Shown here in pieces: positions 1 to 9,066 of a DNA stretch of 64,000 bases. A model generated the notes under the pieces. That model did no database searches and was not told the DNA's origin. It saw only the letters and a list, made by a program, of their open reading frames with translations. The position numbers and the translations under genes are program-made. This stretch comes from Castellaniella defragrans (GTDB taxonomy: Bacteria; Pseudomonadota; Gammaproteobacteria; Burkholderiales; Burkholderiaceae_B), in the NCBI RefSeq assembly GCF_014203015.1, contig NZ_JACHIB010000006.1, positions 1 through 64,000 on the forward strand, given 5' to 3'. Numbering within the stretch: position 1 is the stretch's first letter; every line of letters begins with the position of its first letter.

Positions 1-210
1 ATGGAGAACGCCCCGGCCTCCAAGGGCTACGCCGGCGGCTTCGGCGTGGACCTGATGCTCAAGGACCTGGGGCTGGCGGCCGAGGCATCCATGCAGGCGC
101 GCGCGACCACGCCGCTGGGCGAACTGGCGCGCAACCTGTACGCGCTGCACAGCGCCCAGGGCCACGGCATGCTGGATTTTTCCAGCATCCTGAAGCTCTA
201 CAGGCGCTGA
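1..210 (+). CDS. mmsB: 3-hydroxyisobutyrate dehydrogenase, C-terminal fragment (5' end outside window)
   Basis: Only the last 69 codons are inside the window; the reading frame is open to base 1, so the gene begins upstream. The visible part matches the C-terminal helical domain of 3-hydroxyisobutyrate dehydrogenase, the NAD-linked enzyme of valine catabolism: the segment GGFGVDLMLKDLGLA, followed by TPLGELA and a terminal DFSSILKLYRR, is typical of the family, in which the Lys of the MxKDLxLA motif lines the active site. Related beta-hydroxyacid dehydrogenases such as tartronate semialdehyde reductase end differently, so MmsB is the better guess, but the catalytic N-terminal half cannot be seen. 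Confidence 0.75.
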   Translation: MENAPASKGYAGGFGVDLMLKDLGLAAEASMQARATTPLGELARNLYALHSAQGHGMLDFSSILKLYRR

Positions 211-228
211 CCGCAGGCGCGGGCCACG

Positions 229-265
229 GGCGCCGATCAAAGGCGCCGATTACAGGGGCGCCGAC
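229..265. repeat. three copies of a 9-nt GC-rich word
   Basis: The word GGCGCCGAT occurs at 229-237 and 242-250, with GGCGCCGAC at 257-265, in the spacer between the mmsB fragment and the convergent ZIP gene. It is one of several short repeats in gene-end spacers of this window. No function is evident. Confidence 0.45.
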
Positions 266-334
266 CGCCGGCGCCGGCCCTGCAAGCGCCGGCCCGTCCC
301 ACGGTGCCGCCTCCCCGGGAAGCACGCCGCCCCC

Positions 335-1256
335 TCACCCCAGCGCCGTATCCAGGAACATCATCACCGCGAAGCCGCCCATCAGGCCGACGGTGGCCGC
401 CGTCTGGTGGCCGTTGCGGTGGGTCTCGGGGATGACTTCGTGCGACACCACGAAGATCATGGCGCCGGCGGCCAGGCCCAGGCTGACCGGATAGGCGATG
501 GGCAGACCGCTGGCGATGCCCACGCCCACCAGCGCGCCCAGGGGCTCCATCAGGCCGGAGGCGACGGCGACGAGCACCGCCCGCGCGAGCGGCAGGCCGA
601 TGGCGCGCAGCGCCAGGGCCACGGCCAGGCCTTCGGGGATGTCCTGGATGGCGATGGCCGTGGTCAGGGGCAGCCCGACCGCCAGGTCGCCGTGGGCGAA
701 GCCCACCCCGATCGCCATGCCTTCGGGCAGGTTGTGCAGCACGATGGCCAGCACGAACAGCCAGACGCCGCCGATGCGCGCGGCGGCCGGGCCATGGGCG
801 CCCGAGCTTTCATGCCGATGGGGCGTGAAATAGTCCAGTCCCAGCATCAGCAGCACGCCCAGGCCCAGGCCGATCGTGACCGTCAGGGCCGCGCCCGCGC
901 CGCTGTCCAGCAGTTCGCGGGCCGCGTCCAGGCCGGGCAGGATGAGCGAAAACGAGCTGGCGGCCAGCATCATGCCGGCGGCGAAGCCCAGCATGCAGTC
1001 CTGGGCGCGGGTCTCGACGGCGCGCAGGCCCAGGGCCAGCAGCGCGCCCAGCGCCGTGGCGCCGAAGCCGGCCGCCCCGCCCAGCACCGCGTACCCGAGG
1101 AACTCGCGGTTGCCCTCCGCGAACGATTCCGCGCCGCCGCTGAGCAGCAGCCAGAGCACGGCCAGCAGGGCCACGCCCAGGCCGAAGGCCGCCGCCCGGT
1201 GCTCGCGCAGCTGCCGGCGCCAGGCCTGGGCGAAAGGCGCCGGGGCCGCCCGCGCG

Positions 1257-1264
<8 letters not shown>
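335..1264 (-). CDS. ZIP family divalent metal transporter
   Basis: A 309-residue integral membrane protein of the ZIP family (GufA/ZupT-like), expected to import zinc or other divalent metals across the inner membrane. The two signature metal-binding helices are clear: HNLPEGM at about residues 177-183 and QDIPEGL at about 207-213, the paired HNxPEG and xDxPEG motifs of transmembrane helices IV and V. A histidine-containing loop (TPHRHE, about 147-152) precedes them, as is usual in ZIP proteins. The N-terminus has an additional hydrophobic helix (about 25-42). The start codon lies inside the last codons of the upstream M20 peptidase gene (8-nt overlap), so the two are probably cotranscribed and translationally coupled. 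Metal specificity cannot be read from sequence. Confidence 0.88.
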
Positions 1265-2738
<1,474 letters not shown>

Positions 2739-2872
2739 GATGTTTCCTGGGAATGCGTCCAAAGGACCATTTTACGCCCGGCTCCAAGCCCCCGGATGAC
2801 GTGGGGGATGATGCGGGCCGGCCGTTTTCATGTCATCCTTGGGCGGCAAACCCATCCACAGGAGACATCACC

Positions 2873-3100
2873 ATGGCAGATACCTGGCTCACCTCTCTCA
2901 TCACCGCCACCCCCCAGGAAGGCTTTGAACTGGCCATCAAGCTGGCGCGCATGGGCGTCAAATACACCCAGCCCTCGGCCGAAGTCCGCGACAAGCTCCG
3001 CCCCGTCTACGGCGAGGACGCCAACGCCCTGATCGCCTCGTCGCAGGTGGTCGCCATCAACTTCCAGACCATCGCGGCCGCCAACGGCTACTGGAAATAG
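2873..3100 (+). CDS. hexameric tyrosine-coordinated heme protein (HTHP)
   Basis: A 75-residue protein closely resembling HTHP, a small family known from Silicibacter (Ruegeria) pomeroyi that assembles as a ring-shaped hexamer with one solvent-exposed heme per monomer bound through tyrosine, and shows peroxidase- and catalase-like activity. Family features are visible: the N-terminal segment TATPQEGFELAIKLAR, the central VRDKLRPVYGEDANALI, where Tyr46 (Tyr45 without the initiator Met) fits the heme-ligating tyrosine, and the ending FQTIAAANGYWK. An AGGAGA ribosome site precedes the start. The following gene begins at the base after the stop codon, so the pair is an operon. The physiological role of HTHP is unsettled. 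Confidence 0.88.
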   Translation: MADTWLTSLITATPQEGFELAIKLARMGVKYTQPSAEVRDKLRPVYGEDANALIASSQVVAINFQTIAAANGYWK

Positions 3101-3718
3101 ATGGACGAGCAGGTCCTGGCCGCCATGGCCCGCTGGCCGGACGTGCCGGCGGTGCGCGGCTGGCTGTCGCTGTCGGCACGCGGCCAGTGGCGCCTGCATC
3201 CGCGCGGGCGCGGCTGGGGCGTGCCGGACGAGGAACCCGGCGAAGCCATCACCAGCCCGCAGATCCTCGCTTTCATCGGCCGCAACTACCTGTCGGACGA
3301 CGCCGGGCGCTGGTTCTTCCAGAACGGCCCGCAGCGCGTCTACGTGCGCCTGGACGGCGCCCCCTGGATCCTCGGCATGGACGCCGATGCGCAAGGCCGC
3401 CCGCAGCTGCGCACCCATACCGGCCGGGACTACGGTCCCGTCGCGCACTGGTGGCTGGACTCCGGCGGCCGGCTGTACGCCCGGTCGGCCCAGGGCGCGG
3501 GCCTGGTGTCCGACCGCGACCTGGCCCGCGTGGTCGAGGCCCTGCGCACGGCCGAGGGCCGGCCGCTGGACGACTGGCTGGAGCGGCCCGATCCCGCCGG
3601 CATCGCCGTGCGCCTGACCGGAGACGCCGGGACGGACCGCGCCGGAGCCGCGACGCCGCTGGGCCTGCTGGCGGACGGCGCGCTCGAAGCCACGCTGGGT
3701 TTCGTGCGCCGGCCGTAG
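3101..3718 (+). CDS. conserved protein of unknown function, DUF type, paired with HTHP
   Basis: A 205-residue protein with no signal peptide, no membrane segment and no catalytic motif I recognise. It starts on the base directly after the HTHP stop codon, which implies translational coupling. The sequence is rich in Trp and Arg and contains short conserved-looking blocks (FIGRNYL, WFFQNGPQRVYVRLD, APWIL, SDRDLARV) that resemble a family of uncharacterised proteobacterial proteins; I cannot name it securely. A role linked to the heme protein is suggested only by the arrangement. Confidence 0.7.
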   Translation: MDEQVLAAMARWPDVPAVRGWLSLSARGQWRLHPRGRGWGVPDEEPGEAITSPQILAFIGRNYLSDDAGRWFFQNGPQRVYVRLDGAPWILGMDADAQGRPQLRTHTGRDYGPVAHWWLDSGGRLYARSAQGAGLVSDRDLARVVEALRTAEGRPLDDWLERPDPAGIAVRLTGDAGTDRAGAATPLGLLADGALEATLGFVRRP

Positions 3719-3981
3719 CCCCGCCCGCGACACGCATCCGCATGGGACGGCGCGCATCGGACGGCACGCATCGAGCCGCCCGGCCCAGATTCGATGTGTC
3801 AGGCCAGCGCGGCCCCCAAGCACCGCACCGTGTCCGGACCCATGATCAGGGTTTTCCCGAAATCCGAGAAAAGTGCCATGTTCGGGTGGAAATGTACATC
3901 AGGAAAATTCACTAACATATTTACAATTTTCGTGAGTCGTTCATCCGCCATCCGATTCTTCCGACCCAGGAGACAACAGCC
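3719..3981. other. AT-richer intergenic region upstream of the 4-HPA monooxygenase operon
   Basis: No gene is seen. From about 3840 to 3960 the composition becomes AT-rich and probably holds the promoter and activator sites for the downstream operon. A possible -10 element TACAAT lies at 3922-3927 without a good -35, as expected for an activator-dependent promoter. The short inverted words CCCGAA and TTCGGG at roughly 3857 and 3881 are too short to call an operator. Confidence 0.35.
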
Positions 3982-5151
3982 ATGACAAGCACGAACCCCA
4001 TGCTGGAACGCATCCAGTCCATCCTCCCCGAACTCGCCTCCCGCGCCGCCCAGTCCGAGCAGGAGCGCCAGGTGCCCGCCGAGAGCATCGCCCTGCTCAA
4101 GGGCACCGGCCTGCACCGCGCCTTCCAGCCCAAGGCCTACGGCGGGCTGGAAATGTCGCTGCCCGACTTCGGCCAGTGCGTCGTGGCCCTGGCGGGCGCC
4201 GACGCCGGCGCGACCTGGGCCTTCAGCCTGCTGTGCACGCACAGCCACCAGCTCGCCATGTTCTCCAAGCAGCTCCAGGACGAGCTCTGGGCCGAGAATC
4301 CCGATGCCACCGCCAGCAGCAGCATCGCCCCCTTCGGGCGCACGGAGGAGGTCGAGGGCGGCGTGCTGTTCAGCGGCGAGATGGGCTGGAGCAGCGGCTG
4401 CGACCACGCCGAATGGGCCATCGTCGGCTTCAACCGCATGAATCCGGCCGGCGAGAAGACCTACTGCTTCGCCGTGGTGCCGCGCAAGGACTACACCATC
4501 CGCGACGACTGGTACGCCGTCGGCATGCGCGGCAGCGGCTCCAAGACGCTGGTGCTGGACAAGGTCTTCGTGCCCGAGCACCGCATCCAGGCCGCCAAGG
4601 ACATGATGGAAGGCCGGTCCGCCGGCTTCGGCCTGTACCCCGACAGCAAGATCTACTACACGCCGTACCGCCCCTATTTCGCCAGCGGTTTCTCGGCCAT
4701 CAGCCTGGGGATCGCCGAGCGCATGCTCGAAGCCTTCAAGGAAAAGACCCGCAACCGCGTGCGCGCCTATACGGGCGCCAGCGTGGGCACGGCCACCCCG
4801 GCCCTGATGCGCCTGGCCGAGTCCACCCATCAGGTGGCGGCCGCCCGCGCCCTGCTCGAAAAGACCTGGGAAGACCACCGCGCGCACGGCGAGGCCAAGC
4901 GCTATCCGTCCACCGACACGCTGACCGCCTGGCGCACCAACCAGGCCTACGTGGTCAAGATGTGCGTCGAGTCGGTCGACCGCCTGTTCAGCGCCGCCGG
5001 CGCCACCGCCTGGTTCGAGACCAACGAGATCCAGCGCCTGTTCCGCGACAGCCACATGACGGCCGCCCACGCCTACACCGACTACGACGTGTGCGCCCAG
5101 ATCCTGGGACGCCAGCTCATGGGCCTGGAGCCCGACCCCACGATGATCTGA
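3982..5151 (+). CDS. 4-hydroxyphenylacetate 3-monooxygenase, oxygenase component (acyl-CoA dehydrogenase fold)
   Basis: A 389-residue group D flavin-dependent monooxygenase with the acyl-CoA dehydrogenase fold. Such oxygenases use reduced flavin supplied by a partner reductase to ortho-hydroxylate phenols; relatives are the C2 component of Acinetobacter baumannii p-hydroxyphenylacetate hydroxylase and HsaA of steroid degradation. Fold markers include GLHRAFQPKAYGGLE near the N-terminus, the flavin-site segment SGEMGWSSGCDHAEWAIVG and GMRGSGSKTL in the middle domain, and a helical C-terminal domain. An AGGAG ribosome site precedes the start. The adjacent reductase carries a MarR-like tail and an HpaA-type regulator follows, which favours 4-hydroxyphenylacetate as substrate; HsaA-like activity on another phenol remains possible. 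It is shorter than the 422-residue Acinetobacter C2 protein. Confidence 0.75.
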   Translation: MTSTNPMLERIQSILPELASRAAQSEQERQVPAESIALLKGTGLHRAFQPKAYGGLEMSLPDFGQCVVALAGADAGATWAFSLLCTHSHQLAMFSKQLQDELWAENPDATASSSIAPFGRTEEVEGGVLFSGEMGWSSGCDHAEWAIVGFNRMNPAGEKTYCFAVVPRKDYTIRDDWYAVGMRGSGSKTLVLDKVFVPEHRIQAAKDMMEGRSAGFGLYPDSKIYYTPYRPYFASGFSAISLGIAERMLEAFKEKTRNRVRAYTGASVGTATPALMRLAESTHQVAAARALLEKTWEDHRAHGEAKRYPSTDTLTAWRTNQAYVVKMCVESVDRLFSAAGATAWFETNEIQRLFRDSHMTAAHAYTDYDVCAQILGRQLMGLEPDPTMI

Positions 5152-5163
5152 GGAGGACCGCCC

Positions 5164-6120
5164 ATGGACGCCCCGCACCCCGCCGAACCCGCGGCATTCG
5201 ACCCCCGCATCCTGCGCAGGGCCTTGGGCAACTTCGCCACCGGCGTCACCATCGTCACGGCCCGCGCCGGCGAGGACATGGTCGGCGTGACCGCCAACAG
5301 CTTCAGCTCGGTCTCGCTCGACCCGCCGCTGGTCCTCTGGAGCATCGACAAGCGCTCGGGCAGCCTGCCGGTGTTCCGGCGCGCCAGCCACTTCGCCATC
5401 AACGTCCTCGCCATGGACCAGATCGAGCTGTCCAACCGCTTCGCCCGGCCGCACGAGGACCGCTACGCGGGCGTCCCCTGGCGCCCGGGCGAGGGCGGCT
5501 GCATCCTGCTCGAAGGCACCAGCGCCAACTTCCAGTGCGAGAAGGTCGAAATCATCGAAGGCGGCGACCACTGGATCCTCATCGGCCGGGTGCGGGCCTT
5601 CGAGGACCATGGCACGGCGCCCCTGGTGTACCACCAGGGCTCGTATTCCATGGTGCTGCCCCACCCCCACCGGCAGCCGCCGCAGGGCGCGGCCGCGGGG
5701 GAGCCGGCCGACGGCCTGCAGTCCCGGCTGGCCGACCATCCCTACTACCTGATGACCCAGGCCGTGCGCAGCTACCAGGAAAGCTACCAGCCCAAGCAGA
5801 TCCAGACCGGCTGGCGGCCCGGCGAGGCGCGCCTGCTGATGATCCTGAACGACGGCCCCGCGCGGGACATGGCCGCGCTCACGCGCCAGGCCGACATGCC
5901 GCAGCACCAGGTCGAGCACACCCTGGATCTGCTGCGCAGCCGCGGCCTGGTCGAACGCACGCCCGAGGGCGTGGCGCTAACGGCGGCCGGCGCCACGCAG
6001 GTCCGCGGCATCTGGGCGCTGGCGCGCAGCCACGAGGAACAGGTCTTCGCCCGCTTCGACCGCGCGCAGGTGGAGAACTTCAAGCTGGTGCTCCGCGGCA
6101 TCATCGCCGCGGCGGCCTGA
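5164..6120 (+). CDS. flavin reductase with C-terminal MarR-like domain, 4-HPA monooxygenase reductase component
   Basis: A 318-residue protein in two parts. Residues about 15-170 form a flavin reductase-like FMN-binding split barrel (RALGNFATGVTIVTA, VTANSFSSVSLDPPLVLW, FAINVLA, VYHQGSYSMV), which reduces free flavin with NADH for the oxygenase encoded just upstream. Residues about 185-318 resemble a MarR winged-helix domain, used in the Acinetobacter C1 reductase as an effector-binding autoinhibitory module responding to 4-hydroxyphenylacetate rather than as a DNA binder. The size agrees with C1 (about 315 residues). A GGAGGA ribosome site lies just before the start, and only 12 nt separate it from the oxygenase gene, so the two form an operon. 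Confidence 0.82.
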   Translation: MDAPHPAEPAAFDPRILRRALGNFATGVTIVTARAGEDMVGVTANSFSSVSLDPPLVLWSIDKRSGSLPVFRRASHFAINVLAMDQIELSNRFARPHEDRYAGVPWRPGEGGCILLEGTSANFQCEKVEIIEGGDHWILIGRVRAFEDHGTAPLVYHQGSYSMVLPHPHRQPPQGAAAGEPADGLQSRLADHPYYLMTQAVRSYQESYQPKQIQTGWRPGEARLLMILNDGPARDMAALTRQADMPQHQVEHTLDLLRSRGLVERTPEGVALTAAGATQVRGIWALARSHEEQVFARFDRAQVENFKLVLRGIIAAAA

Positions 6121-6186
6121 GCGCGGGCCGAAACCCCGGCCGGCGCCCGGGAGCGCCGGGGTGCCCGGGAAGTCCCCGGGCCCGGC

Positions 6187-7128
6187 TCAGCCGGCGTCCG
6201 CCGGGCCCGGGCCCGCGGCCCGGCGTCCGGGCGCGCCGGCCATGCGCGCCCGGTAGCTGCCGGGCGATTCGTCGGCCTGCCGCAGGAAGAAGCGGCCGAA
6301 ATAGGCCGGATCGTCGAACCCCAGCGCATAGCCCACCTGGCTGACGGCCTGGCCGGAATAGAGCAGCAGGCGGCGCGCTTCCTGCATCAGGCGGTCGTTG
6401 ATCAGCCGCTTGGGCGGCTTGCCGGTCATGCGGCGGCACACCTCGTTGAGCCGCTGCTCGCCGATGCCCAGCTCGGCCGCGTAGCGGGACAGCGTCCAGT
6501 GCTCGCGGAAGCGGGCTTCCATCAGCGCGCTGAACTGCTGGAAGAGCTGCAGTTCCTCGCGGCACGGCGGGGGCGAGCCCAGGGCCTGGGAGGACAGGCG
6601 CAGCAGGCTGATGAAGATCAGGCGCGCCAGCAGCAGCAGGCTCTGGTCCCGGCCCGGCCGCCGCCCGGCGTGCTCCCGGCGCAGCAGGTCGAACAGCTGG
6701 TCCATGCGGCGCGCCTCGTCGGCGTGTTCGCCTTCCAGCGCGCCGATCGACAGGCAGACGGGCGCGATCTGGGCGCCGCTCGCGGGCCAGACCGTGTCGT
6801 CGTGCGGCATCGGCCAGAGCGACTGCGGCCTGACGGTGAGGACGTGGCCGTCGGCGTCGTCGTCGGTCACGAACGCATGCAGGAACGCCGGCGGCGTGAG
6901 GAACACCATCGGCCCGCGCAGGCGGTAGAGGCCGTCCTCCAGCTGCACGCGCACCATGCCCTCCAGGACGTAGTGGACCTGGAAGAACTGGTCGTGCCGA
7001 TGCATCGCCATGCTGCGCCCCAGCTGGCTGGCCAGGGTGCCGAGCGCTTCGTAGTGCAGGTCGGCATCCGCGTGATCCGGGCCCGCGATGTGGCTCAGAT
7101 CGAGATTGGGAATGTCCTGCCGCGACAT
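6187..7128 (-). CDS. hpaA: AraC family regulator, HpaA type
   Basis: A 313-residue transcription factor. The N-terminal half is a cupin-like sensor (HRHDQFFQVHYVLEG, LRGPMVFLTPPAFLHAF), and the C-terminal about 100 residues are an AraC DNA-binding domain with two helix-turn-helix motifs (WTLSRYAAELGIGEQRLNEVCR and VGYALGFDDPAYFGRFF in part). The composition matches HpaA, the 4-hydroxyphenylacetate-responsive activator of the 4-HPA monooxygenase genes. It is convergent with those genes, from which it is separated by 66 nt. The start is preceded by GGAAACGGT. The last about 20 residues are a Pro/Ala/Gly-rich tail beyond the usual domain end. Confidence 0.8.
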   Translation of the reverse strand: MSRQDIPNLDLSHIAGPDHADADLHYEALGTLASQLGRSMAMHRHDQFFQVHYVLEGMVRVQLEDGLYRLRGPMVFLTPPAFLHAFVTDDDADGHVLTVRPQSLWPMPHDDTVWPASGAQIAPVCLSIGALEGEHADEARRMDQLFDLLRREHAGRRPGRDQSLLLLARLIFISLLRLSSQALGSPPPCREELQLFQQFSALMEARFREHWTLSRYAAELGIGEQRLNEVCRRMTGKPPKRLINDRLMQEARRLLLYSGQAVSQVGYALGFDDPAYFGRFFLRQADESPGSYRARMAGAPGRRAAGPGPADAG

Positions 7129-7182
7129 ACCGTTTCCGGGGGAGTTGTCCAGGCGCCCATTCTACGCCGGATGCCGGGGGGG

Positions 7183-7275
7183 TCCCGCCGGGCATCCCTG
7201 CCGGACGTTCCCGTCCGGCATGCACCCGGACATCCCGCCGGGACATCCCGCCCGGGCATTCCCGCCGGGCATCGA
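7183..7275. repeat. degenerate short repeats between hpaA and the Nudix gene
   Basis: The word CCCGCCGGGCATC occurs at 7184-7196 and 7261-7273, with CCCGCCGGGACATC at 7234-7247 and further decayed copies in between. Together they form a degenerate array of 13-14 nt units in the divergent intergenic region. No function is evident. Confidence 0.55.
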
Positions 7276-7303
7276 CCGGGCACCCACGGAGGCGGTCGCA
7301 GGC

Positions 7304-7309
7304 TAAAAT
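7304..7309 (+). promoter_or_regulatory. -10 hexamer immediately upstream of the Nudix start (possible leaderless mRNA)
   Basis: TAAAAT ends 6 nt before the ATG at 7316, so transcription would begin at or next to the start codon. There is no ribosome binding site between them and no recognisable -35. See the separate finding on leaderless candidates. Confidence 0.45.
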
Positions 7310-7315
7310 CGCCGC

Positions 7316-7903
7316 ATGACTTCGTCCGATCCCGCCTTCTACCACCCCGCCCCCCGCTCCCAGCAGTTCTGCTCGCAGTGCGGCCATGCGCTCAGCCGGG
7401 AAATCCCGCCGGACGACAACCGCATCCGCGACCTGTGCACCCACTGCGGCGCGGTCCACTACCAGAACCCGCGCAACGTGGTCGGCGTGGTGCCGATCCT
7501 GGACGACCGGGTGCTGCTGTGCCGCCGCGCCATCGAGCCGCGCCACGGCAAATGGACGCTGCCGGCCGGCTTCATGGAACTGGGCGAGACCACCGAGCAG
7601 GGCGCCGAGCGCGAGAACCAGGAGGAATCCGGCGCGCGCATCCGCATCCGCTCCCTGCTCACGGTGATCGACGTGCCCTCGGTCAACCAGGTCCACCTGT
7701 ACTACCTGGCCGACGTCCTGGGGCCGCATCTGGCGCCGGGACCGGAAACCCTGGAGGCCGCCTTCTTCGGCCTGGACGAGATCCCCTGGCGCGAGCTGGC
7801 CTTCCGCACCGTCAGCACGACGCTGGAGCACTACCTGCGGGACCGCGCCCTGGGCACGTTCCCCACCCACCACTACGCCATCGACCTGCGGTTCCCGGAC
7901 TGA
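7316..7903 (+). CDS. Nudix hydrolase with N-terminal zinc ribbon
   Basis: A 195-residue cytosolic pyrophosphohydrolase. Four cysteines in two CxxC pairs (Cys19/22 and Cys41/44) form a small zinc ribbon, followed by a Nudix domain with an intact box from Gly85 to Ala107 (G-x5-E-x7-RE-x2-EE-x-G), in which Arg99, Glu100, Glu103 and Glu104 supply the metal-binding and catalytic positions. This architecture resembles the NudC-related, ADP-ribose/NADH-pyrophosphatase-like branch; the actual nucleotide substrate is not determinable. No Shine-Dalgarno precedes the ATG and a TAAAAT hexamer lies 6 nt upstream, suggesting a leaderless transcript. It lies 33 nt upstream of aat on the same strand. Confidence 0.88.
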   Translation: MTSSDPAFYHPAPRSQQFCSQCGHALSREIPPDDNRIRDLCTHCGAVHYQNPRNVVGVVPILDDRVLLCRRAIEPRHGKWTLPAGFMELGETTEQGAERENQEESGARIRIRSLLTVIDVPSVNQVHLYYLADVLGPHLAPGPETLEAAFFGLDEIPWRELAFRTVSTTLEHYLRDRALGTFPTHHYAIDLRFPD

Positions 7904-7936
7904 ACGGCCGCACGGAACGGCAACCGCGCAGCCGCC

Positions 7937-8899
7937 ATGACGCTCGCCTGGGTCGAAGACCGCGATCCCCTGCCCGACCCGGCCCGCGCGCCGGTGCCCG
8001 CCAGCGGCCTGGCGGCGGCGGGGCTGGACCTCTCGCCCGCCCGGCTGGCCGAAGCCTACCGCAAGGGCCTGTTTCCCTGGTACGGCCCCGGCGAACCGGT
8101 GCTGTGGTGGAGCCCGGACCCGCGCATGGTGCTGCGCTGCGAGGATTTCCGCGTCAGCCGCTCGCTGGCCAAGCGCGTCCGGCAGTTCGACCGGGCCGCC
8201 GGCGGTGAGCCCGTCCCCGAACCCGCCACCGGATCCGCCTCTGAGTCCGCCACCGGATCCGCCTCTGAGTCCGCCACCGGATCCGCCTCTGAGTCCGCCA
8301 CCGGATCCGCCTCTGAGTCCGCCGACCGCCCGCCGCGCACCGACGCCCCGCCCGCCCTGTGCGTCACCCTGAACCTGGCCTTTCCCGAGGTGATCGCCCG
8401 CTGCGCGCGGCGCGGCGCCCCGCGCATCGGCCTGGGCGCCGCCCGCGCCGGCCGGGACTGGGCCGAACCCGGCGCGGCGCAGGGCCGGGACGCCACCTGG
8501 ATCACGCCGGACATCATGGCCGTCTATACCGCCTGGCACCGCATGGGCCGCGCCCACAGCGTGGAAACCTGGATCGGCGGGCGGCTGGCGGGCGGCCTCT
8601 ACGGCGTGGGCCTGGGGCAGTGCTTCTTCGGCGAATCCATGTTCAGCCTGGCCGCCGACGCCAGCAAGGTCGCCCTGGCCTACCTGGTGCGCCACCTGCT
8701 GGCCCGGGGCGCGTCCTGGATCGACTGCCAGCAGGAAACGCCCCACCTCGCCAGCCTGGGCGCGCGGCCCGTGCCCCGCGCGCGGTTCCTGGAGATGCTG
8801 GCGGCCGGCCGCGACGCGCCGGCCCCGCCCTGGGAGCGCGGGCGCCTGCGGGCCGACGGCGGCCTGGAGCCGCCGCCCGCGGGCTGGCGGGCGCGCTGA
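7937..8899 (+). CDS. aat: leucyl/phenylalanyl-tRNA--protein transferase with repeat-bearing insertion
   Basis: Transfers Leu or Phe from aminoacyl-tRNA to the N-terminal Lys or Arg of proteins, marking them for ClpS/ClpAP degradation (bacterial N-degron pathway). Family hallmarks are clear: AYRKGLFPWYGPGEPVLWWSPDPR near the N-terminus (only partly quoted motifs: GLFPWY, WWSPDPR), TWITPDIMAVY, HSVETW, GGLYGVGLGQCFFGESMFS and IDCQ. At 320 residues it is far longer than the E. coli enzyme (234). The excess is mainly two insertions: residues about 90-136, with four exact octapeptide repeats ATGSASES encoded at 8225-8320, and an Arg/Ala/Gly-rich stretch at about 158-190. Both lie between conserved blocks, probably in surface loops. 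It precedes bpt, another N-degron transferase. Confidence 0.92.
   Translation: MTLAWVEDRDPLPDPARAPVPASGLAAAGLDLSPARLAEAYRKGLFPWYGPGEPVLWWSPDPRMVLRCEDFRVSRSLAKRVRQFDRAAGGEPVPEPATGSASESATGSASESATGSASESATGSASESADRPPRTDAPPALCVTLNLAFPEVIARCARRGAPRIGLGAARAGRDWAEPGAAQGRDATWITPDIMAVYTAWHRMGRAHSVETWIGGRLAGGLYGVGLGQCFFGESMFSLAADASKVALAYLVRHLLARGASWIDCQQETPHLASLGARPVPRARFLEMLAAGRDAPAPPWERGRLRADGGLEPPPAGWRAR
8225..8320 (+). repeat. 4 x 24-nt perfect tandem repeat inside aat
   Basis: Four identical, contiguous 24-nt units (8225-8248, 8249-8272, 8273-8296, 8297-8320), each containing a GGATCC and the word GCCTCTGAGTCC, encode the octapeptide ATGSASES four times in frame. Exact identity of all copies means recent expansion or ongoing slippage. 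Loss or gain of whole units keeps the aat reading frame. Confidence 0.97.
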
Positions 8900-9066
8900 C
8901 ATACGGACGGCGCACCGACCACGGCCGGCGGGCCGCCGCGGGGCGCCGCGGGCCGCCACAAGCCGCCGCGGGCCGCCCGGCGCTGGCCTTCGCGCGCCGC
9001 CGGTGCCACAATGAATCGGTCGCCACTCTGGGGGCCCTCCGGTCCGGAGGATCCCGGGCCCGATCC

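Noticed and set aside
3799-5919. Long minus-strand open frame opposite the 4-HPA hydroxylase genes
   Set aside because: It is the antisense of two recognisable genes; there is no domain, no ribosome site, and a low-complexity Gly/Ala/His/Val composition.
6133-6162. Hairpin with 8-bp GC arms between the convergent flavin reductase and hpaA genes
   Set aside because: It could be a bidirectional terminator, but there is no U-tract on either side and alternative GC pairings are equally good.
6101-8959. Minus-strand frame of about 950 codons across hpaA, Nudix and aat
   Set aside because: It shadows three real genes. The Gly/Ser repeats in it are just the reverse of the aat repeat.
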